Below, piece after piece: positions 23,544-32,079 of a stretch of DNA of 46,347 nucleotides (its first letter is position 1; every line of letters starts with the position of its first letter). Both the position numbers and the translations under genes were made by a program. This DNA comes from a candidate division WOR-3 bacterium (GTDB lineage Bacteria > Hydrothermota > Tepidihabitantia > SM23-42 > JAOAFX01): NCBI GenBank assembly GCA_039802005.1, contig JBDRVV010000022.1:1-46347 (forward strand). The letters are read 5' to 3'. Under the pieces are notes generated by a model that was not told the origin of the DNA, did not search any database, and was given only the letters and a program-made list of their open reading frames with translations.

Positions 23544-26228
23544 TTATCGCATTATAATAAACTTCTTTGTCTTAGAATAACCCTCGGTTTCAAATCTGCA
23601 GAAATAGACACCTGATGAAACTTTGCGATTGTTATCATCAAATCCATTCCAGAAGATTTTGTAATCACCACTCTTTTCAATACCATCCCTTAATCTCTTC
23701 ACCTGCCGACCCACGACATCATAAACAATAAGACTTATTTTTTGTGCCTTAGATAATGAGTAGGTAATAGTTAAATTATTTTTACTCGGCACAGGAAAGA
23801 TATTAAAACTTATTGATTTCAATGGAGATTTTATCTCTGCTACATAATTTATCGGCGCGAATCTATAAATATTTCCTTTTATCGGGGGCGAATACTGGGA
23901 AGGATAGACAATCCAGCGCTCACCCACCTGGGGAAATGTCCCGTGTGCCCTAAGTCTAATCACTTCACCACATAACATAATAACATTGTCGTATCCTGGA
24001 CGAAAGGTATCAGACGGTGGTGAATTGGTAGGTAGAAAACGAACGAAACACCAGCCATAGGCACTATCCGGATTTAAACCATAACGATTATATGGTTTAT
24101 ATGGGATTGTATCGTTGTAATTTAAGTCCGTAACCAGTAGTGTCAATCCACCACAAGGCTTAATAACCCAGTCAAGTTGTAAGGTAGAACCACGATATGC
24201 CCACCAGGTATAATTACTGGTACCGTAGAGATAAATAGAATCCTCAGGATAACTTCCAACTACAACCCTTACTGAATCATTATGGAAATTTGTCTGCCTT
24301 ATTACATTTGGGCTGGGTGTAAATGCCCTTATTGAAAAACCATCAACAATTGGAGAGTAATCATTGAAATAATAATATCGGAAATAGGCATTTTTTAACG
24401 AATAGGTATCAAGGACAACCTGACCGGTATTCAAATCCGTAAGTTTATAGATATATTCTGGATAGTGTAGGTAGGTTCCTTCTTTTATCCTTTGATATTG
24501 CAGGAACTCAAGTTCGTAATTATGCCCGGTGAGGTTTTCAGGCTGATGAACCAAACAGGCAAGATTAACAATATTATTTATCCCACTGATTTGATTTATC
24601 GGTCCACCCGAGATTTGATTTTTAAGATATACAGGAATAGTCTCCGCAACGGTAAATTCTTCATCATGTGTCTCAACAACCAGTAATCCTGAACCATTAC
24701 GATAGGATAGGGTATTCCAGATAAAATGGCTATCATTTGGCTCATTTAAGGCAATAGAAACAAAACTTGTATCATACTGGCTCTTGAAATAGATATTGAT
24801 GTAAAGTGAGTCCTGGAATTCCGGGTCGCGCGCAAACCAGTTAATATCAAGCTCACGAGCAAGCGTATCAACGGTATAAGAAGAATGATAATTTTTTGGT
24901 GAATAAACCTTAAAATATGGTGGAGCATTACCCGGATTGTTGATTATAAAATAATTATTAGAGCCATCAAATCCGAAAGTGATTGTATCATAAACCATAA
25001 TCAATATTTTCCCTAAAACACAATCTAAACATGAATCGGTATGCCAGAAAAAGTTTCCGGAATTTGGTTGGTTCAATGCAATGGTATCAAGTCCGTGTTC
25101 TGATTTAAAGAAAATATCAACAAGAAGGGGATTATTGGTTGAAGAATTTGCCGTATAATTAATTTGATAGATACCCGAGACGACTTCACCACCATTGGGA
25201 TTCACTACGGTGACATTATGCAGAGGTGTTTCAAAGAGTGTTTGTGCCTTATCTGCCTTATATTCCATCTCGGGGCTCGGTGGCACTGAATCATGACTCG
25301 CAATCAATGCCCAGTCAAGAATAATGCTATCACCGGGAGGTAGATTCCAGACACCTGCTGACATCAAAATCCTTTGGTCATCGGGTGGGAACCACACGGT
25401 ATCAAATGGCTCATAATTGCCATTCTGGAAATTATACCCAGCCATTACCATATACCTTTGCCAATCTATATTAGGCGCAAAGTTTAGTGTCAACCTTTTG
25501 AAACAAGAAAGGGAATAAGGGGAAAGTAATTTGAAGCCAATCATCCCTCTTGAGTCCCAGCCAGGTTCTGGTTGTTCCTGCCAGCCGAAAAACAATTTTC
25601 TTGGTAAGTCTATGCCCCCACGGTCATTGGCAGCCGGTCCAACTTCATCTCCAATATCATAGTCCATACAGATTCCTGCATATATATTGTTAATTGTATA
25701 ATTTGTATCATTCTTGATAATATATTTAAAAAACAGAATATCATTTGCCCAATCTTTGGGCCAGACAAAGGTCTTTAGAGTGACAGTACTACCAATCGGT
25801 CTTGTATCATTGGGTATATGCTGAGTCGGGTCAAAGTCATGAAAGACTGCATAGCCATCTTCCATTGAAACAGAAGTAAATGGATAATCATTATCAAAGG
25901 AAAAATATACTTTCCACCGAGGATCGATATAACTTGAATATGGAATACCGGGTGTAAATTCAGACACTCCCCCTGACGGATCATAACCAATAGTAACCAA
26001 TGTATCTCCATTGGGTGCAATCGCACCAATCCAGATTCCAGCACCAAAGATATAATTATGTCCTGAATTTCTGGGCCAGAAAGCACCTGTGTTTCCGGCC
26101 TTAGACTGCCCGAACTTGCCATAATTGGATATTGCTACCTCCCATTGGGCAATTGTGTTGTACCGAATATCCCAGTAAGAATAAATCAGGAGTGGGGATA
26201 TTATTGCAACTATAAAAATTCTTTTCAT
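23544..26228 (-). CDS. Large secreted protein with T9SS C-terminal sorting domain
   Basis: 894 aa. Signal peptide (KRIFIVAIISPLLIYSYW). No enzyme motif is visible. The N-terminal 330 residues look like a large beta domain, followed by Ig-like units beginning VTVVNPNGGEVVSGIYQINY, a common stress-bearing repeat in secreted proteins of such lineages. The last 80 residues form a type A sorting domain: FPVPSKNNLTITYSL, ISLIVYDVVGRQVK, GVYFCRFETEGYSKTKKFI. ATG 26228 is chosen because AAAGG sits properly in front of it; the upstream ATG at 26237 overlaps the ribosome site. It probably ends on the cell surface. Confidence 0.82.
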   Translation of the reverse strand: MKRIFIVAIISPLLIYSYWDIRYNTIAQWEVAISNYGKFGQSKAGNTGAFWPRNSGHNYIFGAGIWIGAIAPNGDTLVTIGYDPSGGVSEFTPGIPYSSYIDPRWKVYFSFDNDYPFTSVSMEDGYAVFHDFDPTQHIPNDTRPIGSTVTLKTFVWPKDWANDILFFKYIIKNDTNYTINNIYAGICMDYDIGDEVGPAANDRGGIDLPRKLFFGWQEQPEPGWDSRGMIGFKLLSPYSLSCFKRLTLNFAPNIDWQRYMVMAGYNFQNGNYEPFDTVWFPPDDQRILMSAGVWNLPPGDSIILDWALIASHDSVPPSPEMEYKADKAQTLFETPLHNVTVVNPNGGEVVSGIYQINYTANSSTNNPLLVDIFFKSEHGLDTIALNQPNSGNFFWHTDSCLDCVLGKILIMVYDTITFGFDGSNNYFIINNPGNAPPYFKVYSPKNYHSSYTVDTLARELDINWFARDPEFQDSLYINIYFKSQYDTSFVSIALNEPNDSHFIWNTLSYRNGSGLLVVETHDEEFTVAETIPVYLKNQISGGPINQISGINNIVNLACLVHQPENLTGHNYELEFLQYQRIKEGTYLHYPEYIYKLTDLNTGQVVLDTYSLKNAYFRYYYFNDYSPIVDGFSIRAFTPSPNVIRQTNFHNDSVRVVVGSYPEDSIYLYGTSNYTWWAYRGSTLQLDWVIKPCGGLTLLVTDLNYNDTIPYKPYNRYGLNPDSAYGWCFVRFLPTNSPPSDTFRPGYDNVIMLCGEVIRLRAHGTFPQVGERWIVYPSQYSPPIKGNIYRFAPINYVAEIKSPLKSISFNIFPVPSKNNLTITYSLSKAQKISLIVYDVVGRQVKRLRDGIEKSGDYKIFWNGFDDNNRKVSSGVYFCRFETEGYSKTKKFIIMR

Positions 26229-26237
26229 AATAAACAT

Positions 26238-26445
26238 CCTTTATTTCATTATATTTTTAATTTGTGAAATTTTTGTGAAATCTTCATTTTGGCCCAATGT
26301 TTCATAGTTAACTCTTTTCTACAGTTTAATTTTTTTTTATATTCCTACTTACTCTGCCATTACAAACTATAATATTGTAATTTGCTCTGTCAATAGTGAA
26401 AATCTTTCCTATTGATTTTTTTAGAATAATTGTTATAATCAATTT
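26238..26445. other. Divergent intergenic region with promoter
   Basis: No gene is seen in these 208 bases. The plus-strand promoter of the DUF2330-like gene lies at its right end. The left part is very T-rich and carries the start region of the large secreted protein on the minus strand, without a clear consensus promoter. Confidence 0.5.
26412..26439 (+). promoter_or_regulatory. Promoter of the DUF2330-like gene (leaderless)
   Basis: TTGATT (26412-26417), 16-nt spacer, TATAAT (26434-26439), 6 nt to ATG 26446. Confidence 0.7.
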
Positions 26446-27318
26446 ATGTTTAAAAATTTTTTTCTGACAGAAATTCTTTTATTATCAATGATTTTTGCTG
26501 ACCGCGGGTTGATTCCATTTAATCCTGATATCGCAATATTTGAACCCAATCAAAGGGCAATCATTGCCTGGAATGGAGAAGAAGAGATTCTTCTGTTATC
26601 TACTGATTTGAGTGCATCTGATTCCACGATGGTTCTGGAAGTCCTGCCTCTGCCATCAGAACCACAGGTAAAAAAAGGTGATATTGAAACATTCCGCAGG
26701 GCAACGAATCTTATAAATCAAAGAATCTATATCAGCAAGAAAAAGAATGGCGGTAGATTATCAGAAGGAACAATTCCACCACCCGCAGAGATAACATTTC
26801 ACGAGAAAATCGGCGCCCATGATATTTCGGTTGTCCATCTTAAAGAAGTAAATGGCTTTGTAGAGTGGGTGAAGAAATATATCGCATCGCTCGGATTTGA
26901 AGGAGAAATAATTTCCCAAGCCCATAAGGAATTGATTGAAGAATATATAAATGGAGGTTTTGTCTGGTTTGTCTTTGATATAATCAATCTCAATAAAGAA
27001 CAGAATACCCTTGAGCCCATTCAGTATAGATTTTCTACTGAAAAACTTTTTTATCCGTTGAAGATCACGCGCCTTGCATCAGGATTTACAACGGTTGAAC
27101 TCATCATACTCACACCCAGATTACTATCCAGATTTTCAGGAATATCTATTAAAAGAATAAATCTTGCTCACGAGCCAATTACGATTACAAAAGAAGATTT
27201 AAAAAGTATTGATGAGGATATTTATGAGTCATTAAAAAATTTCTCGGAAATGAAATTGAGGATCTGGAAGATTGACGGAGATTTAAATTCATTTGAACAA
27301 GATTTAATTGCTCAATAG
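26446..27318 (+). CDS. DUF2330-like exported protein
   Basis: 290 aa with a signal peptide (FFLTEILLLSMIFA). The start of the mature part, DRGLIPFNPDIAIFEPNQRA, and IIAWNGEEEILLLSTDL, VLEVLPLPSEP, plus VKKYIASLGFEGEI, are how I recall the DUF2330 family, whose function is unknown. Absence of a ribosome site and closeness of the promoter indicate a leaderless mRNA. An ODC-type gene follows 12 nt later with its own ribosome site, so this gene probably shares its transcript with the polyamine genes. Confidence 0.78.
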   Translation: MFKNFFLTEILLLSMIFADRGLIPFNPDIAIFEPNQRAIIAWNGEEEILLLSTDLSASDSTMVLEVLPLPSEPQVKKGDIETFRRATNLINQRIYISKKKNGGRLSEGTIPPPAEITFHEKIGAHDISVVHLKEVNGFVEWVKKYIASLGFEGEIISQAHKELIEEYINGGFVWFVFDIINLNKEQNTLEPIQYRFSTEKLFYPLKITRLASGFTTVELIILTPRLLSRFSGISIKRINLAHEPITITKEDLKSIDEDIYESLKNFSEMKLRIWKIDGDLNSFEQDLIAQ

Positions 27319-27330
27319 AAAAGGAGTAAG

Positions 27331-28458
27331 GTGAAGACAAAATCTGCAAATAATATAAAAAAACTCATTGAAGGTCTTGTGCGTAAGCACAATACACCAC
27401 TTTTTCTGATCAGCAAGAGCAAACTTCTCGGGCAATTAAAGAGATTCCAGATGCTCTTGCCGAGGGTAAAACCATTCTATGCAGTCAAGTCAAATTCCCA
27501 TCCCTTTATCTTAAAGACCTTTGCTGATGCAGGAACTGGCTTTGATGTGGCATCAGTCCAGGAAATGAAGACATTGCTTGATATGGGTGTGAGTCCGGAT
27601 AGAATGGTCTTTGCCAATACTGTTAAGACCCCTGAGGCATTAAAGTTTGCCGCAAATAATAAGATTAATCTAATGACATTTGATTCTGAATATGAATTAA
27701 ATAAGATTGCAAAATATGCACCAGGGGCGAAGGTACTGGTAAGAATAAAAGTCCCCAATGTTGGTTCCATGGTAGAACTATCACTAAAATTCGGTGCTGA
27801 ACCGCCCGATGCAATACCGTTTTTGATCAAAGCAATAAGACTGGGATTGAAACCCGCTGGCGTTAGTTTTCATGTGGGTTCTCAAAATATACATATAGAA
27901 AACTATCTTGATGCCTTAGAGATTGCATCAATTATTTTCAAAGATGCCCAGCTCAAACAGATTCCGCTTGAAATCCTTGACATTGGTGGTGGATTTCCGA
28001 TCAAACATTTTGATTATGAAAAAGACCTTTTTGCCCAGACCGCAGGTAGTATAAATAAAGAACTCAATCGTCTATTCCCGGATAATATAAAAATCATTGC
28101 TGAACCGGGAAGGGTTTTGTGTGGTCCCGCAGGTATTCTGGTGATGAAGGTCATAGGTAAATCAATCAGAAACAACAAACACTGGTATTATCTTGATGAT
28201 GGTGTTTATGGTTCGCTCTCAGGCCTTGTTTATGACCATTGTAAGTATCAATATAAAGTTCTAAAAAAAGGTGTCACCCAGATTACAACCCTCGCTGGCC
28301 CTACCTGTGATTCATTTGACATAATATCAACGAGTGAAGAACTTCCTGAGCTTGATATCGGAGATATTGTATATGTTGAAAATATTGGTGCCTATTCCTG
28401 GGCAACCGCCACAAATTTTAATGGACTTCCACCTGCAAAGGTGGTAATAATCCCATAG
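27331..28458 (+). CDS. Ornithine decarboxylase-type enzyme (fold-type III, PLP)
   Basis: 375 aa. Decarboxylates a basic amino acid (ornithine, or lysine) to a diamine. Seen: PLP lysine K53 in [56 protein letters not shown], and C326 in GPTCDSFD, the ODC signature that provides an active-site residue from the partner subunit. It ends with [19 protein letters not shown] 27331 is the start, with AAAAGGAG just upstream and no better ATG. It is followed 8 nt later by a deoxyhypusine-synthase-like gene; ODC product putrescine would be a substrate for that enzyme if it makes homospermidine. Confidence 0.9.
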   Translation: MKTKSANNIKKLIEGLVRKHNTPLFLISKSKLLGQLKRFQMLLPRVKPFYAVKSNSHPFILKTFADAGTGFDVASVQEMKTLLDMGVSPDRMVFANTVKTPEALKFAANNKINLMTFDSEYELNKIAKYAPGAKVLVRIKVPNVGSMVELSLKFGAEPPDAIPFLIKAIRLGLKPAGVSFHVGSQNIHIENYLDALEIASIIFKDAQLKQIPLEILDIGGGFPIKHFDYEKDLFAQTAGSINKELNRLFPDNIKIIAEPGRVLCGPAGILVMKVIGKSIRNNKHWYYLDDGVYGSLSGLVYDHCKYQYKVLKKGVTQITTLAGPTCDSFDIISTSEELPELDIGDIVYVENIGAYSWATATNFNGLPPAKVVIIP

Positions 28459-28466
28459 GAGGTTTT

Positions 28467-29630
28467 ATGAAAAGAATGCATAGAGTAAAAAAGGATATTG
28501 ATGAAACACCCGATTGGTTAAAAAAGAAAAAATATCCACACAAGAAAAGATATTTATCAGGTCCGAGGATTTTTCCGCCGGCATTGACCGGCAAACAAAA
28601 ACTTGAAGATATAATTGAAAATGTATTCCTTGCTTATAATTCAGCCCGACTTCGTGAAGGGTGCAGATTATTTGTAGAAAAGATGCTGGAGCCGGATGTG
28701 ACAGTTGGAATGAGTTTAGCCGGTGCATTGATTCCCGCAGGATTGGGAAAATCTGTTATTGTTCCATTGATGAAGGCAGGTTTTATTGACTGGGTCGTTT
28801 CAACCGGTGCAAATTTGTATCATGATTTACACTTCGCTTTTAATTTTCCATTACACGTTGGCACACCGCTTGTTGATGATGCAGATTTGAGGAAGAATGA
28901 TGTGGTTCGCATTTATGATATTTTATTAGGTTATAGTGATTGTCTGATGGCAACGGATGAAATTTTAAGAAAGATTCTTAAACAACCCGAATTTCAAAAA
29001 GAGATGGGGACTGCTGAATTCCATCATTTACTGGGAAAATATGCGGCTGAATGGGAAGACAAAACCGGCAATAAAGATGCATCAGTTCTTGCGTGTGCTT
29101 ACAGACTTGGTATTCCACTTTATACAAGTTCTCCTGGAGATTCAACCTTAGGGATGAATATCGCTGAAGAAGAAATTATTGGGGGGCAATTGCGTATAAA
29201 TCCATCAATAGATGTTAATGAGACAACCGCGATAGTCCTTGCGGCAAAAAGGCAGGGTGGAAAATCTGCCGCACTTTTGATAGGTGGTGGAAGTCCAAAA
29301 AATTTCTTGCTACAGACTGAACCGCAGATTCAAGAAGTCCTAAGAATAAAAGAAGTCGGTCATGACTATTTCTTCCAGATTACTGATGCGAGACCTGATA
29401 CCGGTGGATTATCAGGTGCCACACCACATGAAGCAGTATCCTGGGGAAAAGTTGACCCGACGAGATTACCCGATGCAGTGGTATGCTATCTTGATGCGAC
29501 TGTTGGTTTCCCAATCATTGCCCATTATGCATTAGCAAGGCATAAAAAGAGAAAAGTAAAAAAACTATATTTCAAAAGACAGGAATATTTGCAAAACTTA
29601 ATTCGTGAATACTATGCACACCATAAGTAA
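28467..29630 (+). CDS. Deoxyhypusine synthase-like / homospermidine synthase-like enzyme
   Basis: 387 aa. NAD-dependent aminobutyl-transferase fold. Family marks: [32 protein letters not shown], and [16 protein letters not shown] (SPALTDGS-like in eukaryotes). Also seen are [17 protein letters not shown] and [18 protein letters not shown] with the catalytic lysine K328, equivalent to K329 of the human enzyme. Bacteria have no eIF5A, so the substrate is more likely a free diamine: putrescine giving homospermidine, as in related bacterial enzymes. Adjacent ODC-type gene supports polyamine synthesis. GGAGG precedes ATG 28467. It faces the tRNA operon tail to tail. Confidence 0.88.
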   Translation: MKRMHRVKKDIDETPDWLKKKKYPHKKRYLSGPRIFPPALTGKQKLEDIIENVFLAYNSARLREGCRLFVEKMLEPDVTVGMSLAGALIPAGLGKSVIVPLMKAGFIDWVVSTGANLYHDLHFAFNFPLHVGTPLVDDADLRKNDVVRIYDILLGYSDCLMATDEILRKILKQPEFQKEMGTAEFHHLLGKYAAEWEDKTGNKDASVLACAYRLGIPLYTSSPGDSTLGMNIAEEEIIGGQLRINPSIDVNETTAIVLAAKRQGGKSAALLIGGGSPKNFLLQTEPQIQEVLRIKEVGHDYFFQITDARPDTGGLSGATPHEAVSWGKVDPTRLPDAVVCYLDATVGFPIIAHYALARHKKRKVKKLYFKRQEYLQNLIREYYAHHK

Positions 29631-29635
29631 ACCCA

Positions 29636-29675
29636 TCACCCTTCCTCTCCCATGTTTGGGAGATGGATAGGGTGA
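29636..29675 (-). terminator. Terminator-like nested hairpin after the tRNA operon
   Basis: TCACCCT (29636-29642) pairs with AGGGTGA (29669-29675), and inside it CTCCCA-TGTT-TGGGAG forms a second stem (29647-29662). It lies directly after tRNA-His on the minus strand and after the DHS-like gene on the plus strand, so it may end both. No clear U-tract. Confidence 0.5.
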
Positions 29676-29676
29676 A

Positions 29677-29749
29677 GGTGGGTAACGGGACTTGAACCCG
29701 CAACGCCTGGAGCCACAGTCCAGTGCTCTACCATTGAGCTATACCCACC
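29677..29749 (-). tRNA. tRNA-His (anticodon GTG)
   Basis: 73 nt read on the minus strand. Anticodon stem CTGGA/TCCAG with loop CTGTGGC. An extra base pair, G-1 with C73, tops the acceptor stem, the identity mark of tRNA-His. D-stem GCTC/GAGC and T-loop TTCAAGT are regular. Third tRNA of the operon, 2 nt from tRNA-Lys. Confidence 0.95.
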
Positions 29750-29751
29750 AA

Positions 29752-29824
29752 TACCCCGCGCAGGACTCGAACCTGCAACCCGCGGATTAAGAATCCGCTG
29801 CTCTGCCAATTGAGCTAGCGAGGC
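29752..29824 (-). tRNA. tRNA-Lys (anticodon CTT)
   Basis: 73 nt on the minus strand. Anticodon stem GCGGA/TCCGC with loop TTCTTAA, anticodon CTT for AAG. Acceptor GCCTCGC pairs with GCGGGGT (some G-U), discriminator A. T-arm GCAGG-TTCGAGT-CCTGC. Confidence 0.93.
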
Positions 29825-29826
29825 AA

Positions 29827-29905
29827 GGCATCCCTCATTACATTCGGGATGCTCAACCCTACAACCACAGTCATTGGCATCCCTCATTACATTCGGGATG
29901 CTCAA
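29827..29905. repeat. Duplicated 30-bp palindromic repeat in the tRNA spacer
   Basis: Two identical 30-mers, 29827-29856 and 29876-29905 (49 nt apart). Each contains GCATCCC and GGGATGC as inverted arms around an 11-nt loop. They sit between tRNA-Arg and tRNA-Lys within the same transcript. They would form two small stem-loops in the precursor RNA. Confidence 0.75.
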
Positions 29906-29959
29906 TTTTGCAATGACATCCATCTGCGCTGCGCTTGATGGCTGTCAGCAAAATTGGCA

Positions 29960-30033
29960 CGCGCCTGGGGTGAATCGAACACCCAACCTACGGATTAGAA
30001 ATCCGTTGCTCTATCCTGTTGAGCTACAGGCGC
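29960..30033 (-). tRNA. tRNA-Arg (anticodon TCT)
   Basis: 74 nt on the minus strand. Acceptor GCGCCTG/CAGGCGC, anticodon stem ACGGA/TCCGT with loop TTTCTAA, anticodon TCT for AGA/AGG. T-arm GGGTG-TTCGATT-CACCC, discriminator G. First gene of the tRNA operon, followed by a 135-nt spacer containing two repeats. Confidence 0.95.
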
Positions 30034-30098
30034 ATAAGGGGGATGGGCTTCCCACTTCCCAACCTTAACCAACAAACCATCTTTCTCACTTTAAATAA

Positions 30099-30126
30099 AT
30101 TATATCCATTTTTTGATTTCAGTCAA
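30099..30126 (-). promoter_or_regulatory. Promoter of the tRNA Arg-Lys-His operon
   Basis: On the minus strand TTGACT (30126-30121), 16-nt spacer, TATAAT (30104-30099). About 65 nt separate the -10 box from the first tRNA. Confidence 0.8.
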
Positions 30127-30253
30127 TTATTTCGATTTGCATCAAAAGTAAATGTAAAGCAAACATTGGATTTACCTTATTTATTGGTTTACCATGGAGT
30201 TAAGGAGTGAGTAATACTTTTCAACTAATGAAGATAATAAAACGGTTAATGTC

Positions 30254-30281
30254 TTGACAATATATTGATTTTCTATATACT
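30254..30281 (+). promoter_or_regulatory. Promoter of tatA
   Basis: TTGACA (30254-30259), 16-nt spacer, TATACT (30276-30281), then the ribosome site AAGGAGG before ATG 30300. Confidence 0.8.
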
Positions 30282-30299
30282 TAATTCAAGGAGGCTTTA

Positions 30300-30482
30300 A
30301 TGAACTTAGGCTGGCAGGAGATTCTGCTGATTTTACTGATTGTGCTTCTACTTTTCGGTGCCCGAAAAATTCCTGAACTCGCACGGAGTCTGGGTAAGGG
30401 TGTCAAAGAATTCAAAAAAGGCTTGCACGATATAGAAAGTTCAGAAGAAGAAAAGGATAAAAAGGAAGAAAAACAAAATTGA
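30300..30482 (+). CDS. tatA: Sec-independent translocase protein TatA/E
   Basis: 60 aa pore-forming subunit of the twin-arginine translocase. Seen: a single N-terminal membrane helix ([17 protein letters not shown]), the [20 protein letters not shown] amphipathic helix and a charged E/K tail. AAGGAGG lies 7 nt before ATG 30300. No tatC is in the window. Confidence 0.93.
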   Translation: MNLGWQEILLILLIVLLLFGARKIPELARSLGKGVKEFKKGLHDIESSEEEKDKKEEKQN

Positions 30483-30529
30483 TAAAATTTAACCAGCGTC
30501 CAAACCATATACCTATAAACTATCTTTAT

Positions 30530-30618
30530 GGAGAGGTGTCCGAGTGGCCCAAGGAGCACGACTGGAAATCGTGTTTCCGCCGAAAGGCGGAACGCGGGTT
30601 CAAATCCCGCCCTCTCCG
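30530..30618 (+). tRNA. tRNA-Ser (anticodon GGA)
   Basis: 89 nt with a long variable arm (CCGCC-GAAA-GGCGG). Acceptor GGAGAGG/CCTCTCC, discriminator G. Anticodon stem CACGA/TCGTG with loop CTGGAAA, anticodon GGA for TCC/TCT. Located between tatA and the PASTA genes. Confidence 0.96.
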
Positions 30619-30649
30619 TTTATATCGTTGAAAGAAAGAGAGGAGAATT

Positions 30650-31378
30650 ATGTATTACAATGGAACAAAGATTTTCTTGGTTTCTTTTCTTGTTTCTCTG
30701 ATAACTTCCATTGTGGTCTGTGTATTATTCTTTTTTGTTTTGCCGATTGGAAAATCAGGCGAAGTTGTTATTCCTGACCTTACTGGTTCAACACCTGAAC
30801 AGGCACGAGTCATTGCTGAAAATCGCGGTTTGTTGCTCGTAGTAGGCGGAGAAGAAGAAAATGATAAGTATGCCGATAATCAGATTTGTAGACAAACTCC
30901 TTTACCCGGTTCCATCGTTCGCAGCAAATCCAGTATCACGGTCTTTATTTCCAAAGGATCAAGTAGTGTGATAATTCCTGACTTAAAAGGTCTTGGTTTG
31001 AGCGAAGCAACTATAAGGCTAAATGAACTCGGTCTGCGTATCGGTGATATTAAGACTGAAGAGAATTCTACAGTTGAGAAGGATAAAATAGTAACGACTC
31101 TACCATCCTCTGGTTCTAAAGCAAAGAAAGGAGATGCCATAACAATCGTTTTGAGTGGTGGCGCTGAAATGATTGAGGTTCCAAGGGTCATTGGCAGGGC
31201 ATTATCCACTGCCAAGAGAATTATTGAAGAAAAAGGATTTGTTGTGGGTAGTGTATCTTATGAAGTGAGCACAGAGTTTGATGTGGGAATTGTGATGGCA
31301 CAGAATCCCCGTGCCGGGACAAAGGCAAGGAAGGGTTCAAAAGTAGATCTCACTGTTGCTACTGTCCTTGATCAATGA
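30650..31378 (+). CDS. Membrane-anchored protein with three PASTA domains (first of two)
   Basis: 242 aa. An N-terminal membrane helix (FLVSFLVSLITSIVVCVLFF) is followed by three PASTA units of about 66 residues starting VVIPDLTGSTPEQARVIAEN, VIIPDLKGLGLSEATIRLNE and IEVPRVIGRALSTAKRIIEE. PASTA domains bind muropeptides or beta-lactam-like ligands and are usually attached to Ser/Thr kinases or PBPs. Here they stand alone, with no kinase in the window. AGAGAGGAG precedes ATG 30650, and the stop overlaps the second PASTA gene as ATGA. Confidence 0.92.
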   Translation: MYYNGTKIFLVSFLVSLITSIVVCVLFFFVLPIGKSGEVVIPDLTGSTPEQARVIAENRGLLLVVGGEEENDKYADNQICRQTPLPGSIVRSKSSITVFISKGSSSVIIPDLKGLGLSEATIRLNELGLRIGDIKTEENSTVEKDKIVTTLPSSGSKAKKGDAITIVLSGGAEMIEVPRVIGRALSTAKRIIEEKGFVVGSVSYEVSTEFDVGIVMAQNPRAGTKARKGSKVDLTVATVLDQ

Positions 31379-32079
31379 AGAGATTTCTTAGTTATTTAAT
31401 TATTATTCTTATTTTTTTCATCATCGGACTTTTAACGGCGAATTTTTTATTAATGCCAATTTTTGTGCGCAAGGGCGAAGAAGTTATTGTTCCGAATGTC
31501 TGCAATCTGCCATTAGATTCCGCAACGATAATATTGAAAAAAGCTGGACTCCAATCTGTTGTTACGGAAAGAAGGTATGACCAGATAATTGAACAAGGTA
31601 GGATTATAATTCAAGAGCCACTACCCGATACAAAAGTTAAAAAAGGGAGGATAATCAATCTTTCAGTAAGCCTTGGTCCGGAAAAAATTGTAATACCTAC
31701 CCTCTCTGGATTAGAATTCACTAAGGCTAAGCAGATAATTGACCGCCTAGGACTTTCAATCAGCGATATTGATACGATATTTTCGGACTCAATCGGTGAA
31801 GGTAAGATTATACAGACAATACCTGAGCCCGAGACCGAAGTAAAAAAAGGCGATGCGATAAAAATCATCCTCAGCAAGGGGATTCTACTAAAGGCACCGA
31901 ATTTAATCGGTTTGAAAGTTGATTCAGCAAAGGTTCTTATAAAAAATGCAAATTTAGTCATTGGTTCTATCACTGAAGTGGAGGGAACCGGAGATAAAGG
32001 CACAATAATTGTCCAGAATCCACAGCCCGACCAGTTAGTAAATAAAGGTGATACGATAAATTTAATGGTGGTGAAGTGA
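31375..32079 (+). CDS. Membrane-anchored protein with three PASTA domains (second of two)
   Basis: 234 aa, same plan as its neighbour: an N-terminal helix (YLIIILIFFIIGLLTANFLL) and three PASTA units starting VIVPNVCNLPLDSATIILKK, IVIPTLSGLEFTKAKQIIDR and LKAPNLIGLKVDSAKVLIKN. It starts 4 nt inside the first PASTA gene and ends 4 nt inside rpe (GTGA). Probably a duplicate of the first gene that stayed in the same operon. Confidence 0.92.
   Translation: MKRFLSYLIIILIFFIIGLLTANFLLMPIFVRKGEEVIVPNVCNLPLDSATIILKKAGLQSVVTERRYDQIIEQGRIIIQEPLPDTKVKKGRIINLSVSLGPEKIVIPTLSGLEFTKAKQIIDRLGLSISDIDTIFSDSIGEGKIIQTIPEPETEVKKGDAIKIILSKGILLKAPNLIGLKVDSAKVLIKNANLVIGSITEVEGTGDKGTIIVQNPQPDQLVNKGDTINLMVVK

Noticed and set aside
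23534-23546. TAAAG-CGA-CTTTA hairpin between the convergent genes as a terminator
   Set aside because: Only five weak pairs and no T-run; too little to call.
29636-30068. Open frames across the tRNA region on both strands
   Set aside because: They translate tRNA genes and palindromic repeats; the tRNA folds explain the sequence.
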